From contig JABMCL010001972.1 of assembly GCA_018857735.1 (NCBI GenBank), positions 83,501-147,500 of the forward strand: a stretch of DNA of 64,000 bases, in the 5' to 3' direction. The DNA is from Alviniconcha marisindica (Eukaryota > Mollusca > Gastropoda > Provannidae). Every line of letters starts with the position of its first letter. Position 1 is the first letter of the stretch. Below are positions 51,701 through 64,000 of the stretch, piece after piece. The position numbers were made by a program, and so were the translations under genes. The notes under the pieces are model-generated. The model made no database searches and was not told the origin of the DNA. It was given only the letters and a program-made list of their open reading frames with translations.

Positions 51701-52016
51701 GAGAAATGCACAGAGCAATGTTAATTTATAAGCTTCCAGAAGAAAAGACAGATATCATGGAATACCCCCCCCCCCCCCCACACACACACACACACACATA
51801 CACTTCAGCAGTCCCCAAAAGGCAGCAATGAAAAGTAGCAATGAAAAGTATCACATCCATTTCAAGCACAGAGCACTGCTAATTTATTAGCTTCCTGAAG
51901 AAGACTGATCATGGAATAAGGCGACCCCCCCCCCCCCCCCCCCCCCCCCCCCCACCCACCCACCCACTCCAACCCCAGCAGTCCCTGAATCCCACCCTCC
52001 AGACCCTCCTCCTCAC

Positions 52017-52184
52017 CTGTGACGGTAGCATATGCAGCATGGCTTGCTCGGCGATGGTGGACGGTCGTCTTCGTCGAGCGTCGATGCGGGTGTCGGAGGG
52101 GAAGCTACTCCGGTGCTGGCGCAGCCGGTCCAGCAACAGGTAGTAAATTGCCGTGTAGTGGTCGTACGCATCATTGCCCAGAGC
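52017..52184 (-). CDS. SIK2: SIK2-like kinase, exon with UBA end and PKA/14-3-3 sites
   Basis: This 168-bp exon (56 codons, phase 0 both ends) completes the UBA domain with ALGNDAYDHYTAIYYLLLDR. It then gives RQHRSSFPSDTR and RRRRPSTIAEQAML. The Ser in HRSSFP and the Ser in RRPSTI match the two PKA-type, 14-3-3-binding serines known as S343 and S358 in mammalian SIK2, so the site context is preserved in this animal. The acceptor is CTACCTGCAG|GCTCTG and the donor TCACAG|GTGAGG. It is flanked by a long GA repeat upstream (52275-52590) and a poly(C) run downstream (about 51926-51952). Confidence 0.93.
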
Positions 52185-52274
52185 CTGCAGGTAGCAATCC
52201 GTGTGAAGACGGTGAGTGAGTGTGTGTGTGTGTGGGTGGGTGAGTGTGTGTGTGTGGGTGGGGGTGGGTGGGTG

Positions 52275-52362
<88 letters not shown>

Positions 52363-52419
52363 AGACAGACAGAAGACAGACAGACAGACAGAGACAAAGA
52401 TGCAGAGACAGAGAGACAC

Positions 52420-52466
<47 letters not shown>

Positions 52467-52539
52467 CAGACAGACAGAGACAGGCAGACAGAGAGAGAGA
52501 GACAGCGACAGAGAGAGAGAGAGAGAGAGAGACAGCGAC

Positions 52540-52595
<56 letters not shown>

Positions 52596-52600
52596 GAATG
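52275..52600. repeat. GA/GACA microsatellite in SIK2-like intron
   Basis: Long (GA)n with interspersed GACA and GACAGCGACAGA tracts. Open frames through it are repeat artefacts. Confidence 0.95.
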
Positions 52601-52769
52601 AATGACTTATTTATTTAGAGACAGAGCTTTTTTAATTTGATAATGTTTAACTGTTGTTTAAGTGTCATTCTGTAGCTTGATCAAAGGATTTACCCTGAAA
52701 ATTTGCACATTTTATTTTGTCCTAATAAACAGCATTATTCTGAACCTTTTAAGTGTTTGGATCATGCTT

Positions 52770-53460
52770 CAAACCTATGTTGTTAATGGTCCATGTTGTT
52801 AATGGTCCATGTTGTTAATGGTCCATGTTGTTACTGGTCCATGTTGTTACAAATCTATGTTGTTACTAGTCCACGTTGTTACAAATCTATGTTCTTATTG
52901 GTCCATGTTGTTACACATCCCTGTTGTTACAAATCTATGTTGTTACTAGTCCATGTTGTTACAAATCTATGTTGTTACTAGTCCATGTTGTTACAAATCT
53001 ATGTTGTTACTGGTCCATGTTGTTACGAATCTATGTTGTTACTAGTCCACACTGTTACAAATCTATGTAGTTAATGGTCCATGTTGTTACAAATCTCTGT
53101 TGTTACTGGTCCATGTTGCTACAAATCTATCTTGTTATTGGTCCATGTTGTTACAAATCTATGTTGTTACTGGTCCATGTTGTTACAAATCTATGTTGTT
53201 ACTGGTCCATGTTGTTACAAATCTATGTTGTTACTGGTCCATGTTGTTACAAATCTATGTTGTTACAAATCTCTGTTGTTACTGGTCCATGTTGTTACAA
53301 ATCTATGTTGTTAATGGTCCATGTTGTTGCAAATCTATGTTGTTAATGGTCCATGTTGTTACACATCCCTGTTGTTATTACTAACCTATGTTCTTACTAA
53401 TCTGTTGTTACTAGTGCATGTTGTTACTAATCTATGTTGCTACAAATCCACGCCGTTACA
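52770..53460. repeat. 32-bp tandem array beside the UBA exon donor
   Basis: The unit is TTGTTACTGGTCCATG TTGTTACAAATCTATG (32 bp), about 20 copies, with some half-units. It begins roughly 30 bases into the intron downstream of the donor at 53495 and does not include the junction. Confidence 0.9.
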
Positions 53461-53495
53461 CATCCATGCTGTCACAAAGTACCCAAGCTGCTGAC

Positions 53496-53716
53496 CTCCA
53501 TGGTTTTCTGCTGATCGATGCCCAGGCTCTGCATGATGCGCAGGATTTGTTCGTTGTACTGTCCGACCTTGGCCTTGTGTCCCACGGTGGGGGATGGGGG
53601 ACACGACTTGCCTCCTCCTCCGTCCATCAGCATCCAGTCGTGCTGCTTGATTCTGGCGATGGTGTAGCGGCGGGACGGCTCTAGCACCAGCATGCGTCGT
53701 ATCAAACTCTCGCACT
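53496..53716 (-). CDS. SIK2: SIK2-like kinase, exon with end of kinase domain and first half of the UBA domain
   Basis: This 221-bp exon supplies two bases of a split Glu codon and ends in phase 0. It encodes CESLIRRMLVLEPSRRYTI, ARIKQHDWML (last helices of the kinase fold), a short Gly/Pro linker, then YNEQILRIMQSLGIDQQKTM, the start of the UBA domain that follows the kinase domain in SIKs. The UBA helps keep the kinase in an LKB1-activatable shape (family knowledge). The acceptor is CTGTGCCCAG|AGTGCG. The donor is ATGGAG|GTCAGC, a weaker GT site than the others in the gene; reading on gives VSSLGTL, but the next exon restores the family pattern KTME-ALGND. A 32-bp tandem array lies just downstream in the intron but does not cross the junction. 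Confidence 0.92.
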
Positions 53717-53819
53717 CTGGGCACAGCAAAGAGGTGGGGTTGTGAGAGGCGGGGCACATGTGTGGGTGCTTGTGGGGACACGAGCACATGCATGCAGATA
53801 CTCACAGTCAGTCTCAGTC

Positions 53820-53913
53820 TCTCTCTCTCTATCTTTGTCTGTCTGTCTCTCTTTGTCTGTCTGTCTTGTCTGTCTCTCTCTTTGTCTGTCTGTCTCTGTC
53901 TGTCTGTCTGTCT

Positions 53914-53962
<49 letters not shown>

Positions 53963-54031
53963 TCACACCCCTACACACACACACATCATACACCTAAACA
54001 CACACGCATACACACACACCACACCCCACCC

Positions 54032-54068
<37 letters not shown>

Positions 54069-54147
54069 ACACACACACACACCACACCACACCCCTACAC
54101 ACACACACACACACACACCACACCCCTACACACACACACACCCAACA

Positions 54148-54175
<28 letters not shown>
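53820..54175. repeat. TCTG/CT and CA microsatellite in SIK2-like intron
   Basis: Compound tract: CT and CTGT repeats (53820-53945), then (CA)n broken by CACCCCTACA interruptions that recur about every 45-60 bp. Confidence 0.95.
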
Positions 54176-54179
<4 letters not shown>

Positions 54180-54649
54180 TACATTCACATGTCATTGTTA
54201 ATACATCCATACACACAATGAGATGTGCACACATTTTACTGACTGTGTATATAAGTTATAACTCATATACATACATACATACTCATATTACACAGTTAAT
54301 ACATCCATGACCATGCACACAAAGAGATGTACACAGATTTGACTGAACTGTGTACATAACTCCAACCCCAACCCCCATCTCATACTGTTAACTGTACTGT
54401 GTCAAGGCCTCAAAACAGTACATACAGACAACTGCACATCTCTTTGTCGTCAAATGCCTGGACTAATCCATAACTTGTATCACACTCACAGCAGAAGCGA
54501 GCAACCGTAAGCACACAGTTTGTTTTCTCGCGCACACATCCTGACAGCTGTGCATTTCAATTAAGAGCGGCCTGAATTTGCTACGCAACAACTGCGGCTG
54601 AAAGAAACACTCACTCTCACCTGCAGACATAAAGTAATAATCATTCTCA

Positions 54650-55560
<911 letters not shown>

Positions 55561-55649
55561 CAAACCAACCCAGCATTTACAACACTACACCCAACTCTGC
55601 CTTTTAAAACCACAACTGCACAACCAACTCAATGACTACCCCTACTCAA

Positions 55650-57599
<1,950 letters not shown>

Positions 57600-58070
57600 C
57601 AGTCACAAATATTTTTGTTGCAACATTTTTTGTTGTTGCAACAAACATTTTTTGTTTGTCACGACAAAACACATTTTTCGTCACAACAGAAGTATGCTTG
57701 TCGTGACAAAGATTTTGTCGCGAAAAAATTATGTTTGTCACAACAAAATATTTGTCATGACAAATAATTTTGTGGCAACAAAAGTTTTGTCATGACAAGT
57801 ATGCTTTTGTCGCGACAAACACATGTTTGTCATAGCAAAACATGTCTTTGTGGTGACAAAAGTATGCTCATCGAAACAAAACTTTTATGGTGACAAACAC
57901 ATGTTTGTCGCAACAAATATTTGTCACGACAAACACAATTTTGTAGCAAGAAAAGTTTTGTTGCAACAAGCATACTTTTGTTGCAACAAATGACATACTT
58001 TGTCGTGACACACGTTTGTCGCGACGAACACCTGTGTCACGACAAAACTTTAACGCGACAAAAAATGATA
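57600..58070. repeat. Array of short perfect and near-perfect palindromes TTTGTNNNNACAAA
   Basis: About two dozen copies of a palindromic core, for example TTTGTCGCGACAAA, TTTGTTGCAACAAA and TTTGTCATGACAAA, separated by short variable spacers such as AGTATGCT and CACATG. It lies in the intron or 5' region upstream of the first visible SIK2-like exon. Confidence 0.88.
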
Positions 58071-58459
58071 CTTGTGGCAGCTCCTGCCAGTGATACATTT
58101 TCAAGGGTCAGGTGTTATGTGAACAGATGCTGCCCTATTAACAGACATCTCTTCGCTTTCAGCCGACAGCAAGATCAGAGCTGTGGGTTTACAACAGGAA
58201 GCAGGGGTAGCATGGATGGATGGGAGTTTTATCCTTTTGTGTGTTCAGTTCAAGCGGACCTACACTTTTCTCGTAGTCATATATAATGTAGCGAATGTAT
58301 AACAACAGTCCAAACATGTCCTGGTCTGAATAACTTTTATTCCTAATTTTTGCCCATGGGAGGGCTTTGTCAAGGCCTGCCTGGTCGGCTAGATTCCTAG
58401 AACACACAATTAGAATGACAAATTACGCCATAAAGAGAGCCTCGTTTTGCTGTCGAATA

Positions 58460-58512
<53 letters not shown>

Positions 58513-58659
58513 CAAAACAAAGATTACATTGTTGAATGCAGGTGAACACTCCCTGTAACACTTGCATACAAGCATTCAAGCATCCCAGCATCATCCATCC
58601 TGGCAAAACTACACTAAAGGCAAGCAGATCATTTGTTTGTTTGTTTGTTGGCCTTCCTC

Positions 58660-60245
58660 AGCTAAGATCCTGAGGTTTGCTGACGGTAGGTAAGAAACTA
58701 GCATTTGTCTTTCCTCATACCTGTACATATACCAGGTCCCTAAGCTAAAACCCTGAGGTTTACTGATGATAGGTAAGAAAGTAGCATTTGTGTTTCCTCA
58801 CACCTGTACATATACCAGGTCCCTAAGCTAAAACCCTGAGGTTTACTGATGGTAGGTAAGAAAGTAGCGTTTGTGTTTCCTCACACCTGTACATATACCA
58901 GGTCCCTAAGCTAAAACCCTGAGGTTTGCTGATGGTAGGTAAGAAACTAGCATTTGTCTTTCCTCACACCTGTACATATACCAGGTCCCTAAGCTAAAAC
59001 CCTGAGGTTTACTGATGGTAGGTAAGAAAGTAGCGTTTGTGTTTCCTCACACCTGTACATATACCAGGTCCCTAAGCTAAAACCCTCAGGTTTGCTGATG
59101 GTAGGTAAGAAACTAGCATTTGTCTTTCCTCACACCTGTACATATACCAGGTCCCTAAGCTAAAACCTGAGGTTTACTGATGGTAGGTAAGAAAGTAGCA
59201 TTTGTGTTTCCTCACACCTGTACATATACCAGGTCTCTAAGCTAAAACCCTGAGGTTTACTGATGGTAGGTAAGAAAGTAATGTTTGTGTTTCCCCACAC
59301 CTGTACATATACCAGGTCTCTAAGCTAAAACCCTGAGGTTTACTGATGGTAGGTAAGAAAGTAATGTTTGTGTTTCCCCACACCTGTACATATACCAGGT
59401 CTCTAAGCTAAAACCCTGAGGTTTACTGATGGTAGGTAAGAAAGTAGCTTCTGTGTTTCCTCACACCTGTACGTATACCAGGTCCCTAAGCTAAAACCCC
59501 GAGGTTTACTGATGGTAGGTAAGAAAGTAGCTTTTGTGTTTCCTCACACCTGTACGTATACCAGGCCCCTAAGCTAAAACCCTGAGGTTTAGTGATGGTA
59601 GGTAAGAAAGTAGCGTTTGTGTTTCCTCACACCTGTACATATACCAGGTCCTTAAGCTAAAACCCTGAGGTTTACTCAGTGTTGGGTGAGGAAGGTAGCA
59701 TATATATGTAACTGTTTCCCCACACCTGTACAAGGCAGGTTCCTAGGCTAAAAGTAAAACCCTTAGGTTTACTCAACTCAGTGTGACAAGGTAACATTTG
59801 TAATTATGTTTCCCAACACCTGTGCATACCAGGTTCCTGTGCTAAAACCCTGAGATTTACTCAGTTTTGGGTGAGAAGGTAGTGTATGTAAATGTTTTCC
59901 CACACCTGTGCACATCAGGTTCCTAAGCTAAAACCCTACAGTTTACTCAGTGTTGGGTTGGAAGGCAGGGTATGTAAATCACTTACTAAATGTTTCCCAC
60001 ATTCCTAAGCTAAAACCCAGTGCCAGGTGAGAAGGTAGCACATGTAAATGTTTCCCCCACCTGTGCATACAAGGTTCCCAAGATAAAAACCTGAGGTTAA
60101 CTCAATGTTGGGTGAGAAGGTTGCGTATGTAAATGTTTCCCCACACCAGGTACATACCAGGTTCCTCAGCTAAAAGTAAAACCCCAAGGTTTACTCAGAG
60201 TTGGGTGAAATGGTAGCACGTGTAAACGTTACCCACACCTGTGCA
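58660..60245. repeat. 83-bp satellite-like tandem array
   Basis: The unit contains CCCTAAGCTAAAACCCTGAG, GTTTACTGATGGTAGGTAAG, AAAGTAGCRTTTGTGTTTCC and TCACACCTGTACATATACCA. Spacing is 83 bp (for example 58741, 58824, 58907). About 12 well-kept copies reach to 59680, then about six more diverged and longer copies to 60245. Confidence 0.92.
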
Positions 60246-62600
<2,355 letters not shown>

Positions 62601-62606
62601 GCGTGC

Positions 62607-62654
<48 letters not shown>

Positions 62655-62759
62655 AATAGTTACGAATGCGCTCCTGAAATTCAAACTAAAGGAATTGACG
62701 AGCACATCTTGCCTTTGAAGCGGGGGCGGGGGGGGGGGAGGGTGGGGGGGGGGGGAGAC

Positions 62760-63055
62760 AAAGAGAGACACAGACAGACGGGAGAAGAAAGAGGCGAGAG
62801 ACAGACAGAGAGACAGACAGACAGAGGGCGGGAGAGAGAAAGAGAGCGAGAGACAGACAGAGGGACAGACAGACAGAGGGCGGGAGAGAGAAAGAGAGCG
62901 AGAGACAGACAGAGGGACAGACAGACAGAGGGCGGGAGAGAGAAAGAGAGCGAGAGACAGAGAGAGGGACAGACAGACAGAGGGCGGGAGAGAGAAAGAG
63001 AGCGAGAGACAGACAGAGGGACAGACAGACCGAGACAAACAGAGAGAGAGAGTCC
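62760..63055. repeat. ~58-bp GA/GACA minisatellite
   Basis: The unit contains GACAGACAGAGGGCGGGAGA, GAGAAAGAGAGCGAGAGACA and GACAGAGGGACA, about 4-5 copies. A (TA)n run follows at 63146-63200. Confidence 0.85.
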
Positions 63056-63144
63056 AGGCCGTGGATGATGATGAAGTCGAGGCAGGCAGGCAATGTTTTG
63101 CGCAACCGTAGCCACAGTTCAGTCCCACGCCAGACCGCGGTGCT

Positions 63145-63202
<58 letters not shown>

Positions 63203-63504
63203 CTCAAGCCGTTCCGCATTTAGCCCACGTGAGCTAATTCCTCCCCATCCGACAAAACGCTCAGTCCCTTCCCCACCCCTCCCCACCCCCCACCCCCTGC
63301 TGGTCCGTGTACCGGGTGCGGGAGAGCCTAGGGGTGAAGGCTTCATCCCAACGCTGTGGGCAAGAACTCACTGCTTTTGCTGTGGGGGGCGGTGAAGACG
63401 GTGGAGAGAGTTCGGGTGGGTGGGTAGGTGGAGGCGGGGGCGGGGGCGGGGAAAGGGAAGGGGGAATGGTTGGGGAGGGGGTAGTAGGGTGTGTGTGGTG
63501 GGGG

Positions 63505-63596
63505 TCTGACTGCTCGGTGATCTACGAGAAAGCGCCATAGTTTTATCAGTCGGACCGACAACATTGAAACCGCTTTGGAAGGGGAGGGGGTAGATA

Positions 63597-63673
<77 letters not shown>

Positions 63674-63740
63674 CGGTGATCTACGAGAAAGCGCCATAGT
63701 TGCATCAGTCGGACCGACAACATTGGAACCGTTTCCGAGG
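63505..63740. repeat. Direct duplication flanking a GT repeat
   Basis: TGCTCGGTGATCTACGAGAA with AGCGCCATAGTTNNATCAGT and CGGACCGACAACATTG occurs at about 63511-63577 and again at 63670-63736. A (GT)n of about 70 bases separates them. Confidence 0.9.
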
Positions 63741-63846
63741 CAGCGCTGGCGAAACTTCTAAAAGAAGGGGAAGGGGCATGTTGCGTATAATGACTTTCCG
63801 TCCGAGGGTTCCGACACCATCTTAGCTTGAACTCTGCGACCTCTGT

Positions 63847-63849
<3 letters not shown>

Positions 63850-63894
<45 letters not shown>

Positions 63895-63899
63895 GGGGT

Positions 63900-63938
<39 letters not shown>

Positions 63939-63975
63939 AAAGAGCGAGAGAGAGAGAGAGAGAGAGAGAGAGTTG
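63850..63975. repeat. (GT)n and (GA)n microsatellite
   Basis: GT run at 63850-63892 followed by GA repeats to 63972. Confidence 0.95.
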
Positions 63976-64000
63976 TGTGTGTGTCGGTGGGTGCGTGCGT

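Overview
This is a eukaryotic window, most likely from a mollusc. A caenogastropod snail is my best guess, based on very dense GT, GA and TCTG microsatellites, tRNA-derived SINEs and L2/CR1-like retrotransposon tails. There are no prokaryotic features. Nearly all long open frames are artefacts of low-complexity DNA. Real coding sequence amounts to two genes, recognised by conserved protein blocks and by GT-AG introns with matching phases.

Gene 1 (+ strand, 6679-9144) is the large GC-rich terminal exon of a kinase tail. It resembles salt-inducible kinase 3 (SIK3) and ends in a KA1-like C-terminal domain. Its kinase exons would lie left of the window. It reads cleanly only if three +1 frame changes are allowed inside simple-sequence runs. 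Gene 2 (- strand, 56815 down to 44005) is a clear salt-inducible kinase of the SIK1/SIK2 type. Six consecutive exons give 1175 residues: activation loop, rest of the kinase C-lobe, UBA domain, PKA/14-3-3 sites and long regulatory tail. The N-lobe exons are not seen and probably lie beyond 64000. The two genes are tail to tail, with about 35 kb between their stop codons.

Layout: 1-6678, presumed intron of the SIK3-like gene, with a 1.7 kb pyrimidine tract and GT repeats; 6679-9144, SIK3-like terminal exon; 9145-44004, 3' UTRs and intergenic DNA filled with minisatellites (units of 71, 48, 66 and 34 bp and others), SINEs, LINE remnants, an inverted pair of an unclassified 0.7-1 kb repeat and a 228-base poly(C) run; 44005-56815, SIK2-like exons and introns; 56816-64000, its upstream intron with a palindrome array, an 83-bp satellite and further microsatellites.

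The most unusual observation is in the SIK2-like gene. Three intronic tandem arrays are built from the gene's own splice junctions. About 19 copies carry the 3' splice site plus the first 20 coding bases of the exon at 54688-54811. About 16 copies carry the 5' splice site of the exon at 56645-56815. About 22 copies carry the 3' splice site plus the first 11 bases of the exon at 49551-50237. One intron therefore has donor copies at one end and acceptor copies at the other. Both kinases are known as LKB1-activated, PKA-inhibited regulators of CRTC and class IIa HDAC proteins; nothing here shows how they are regulated in this animal.
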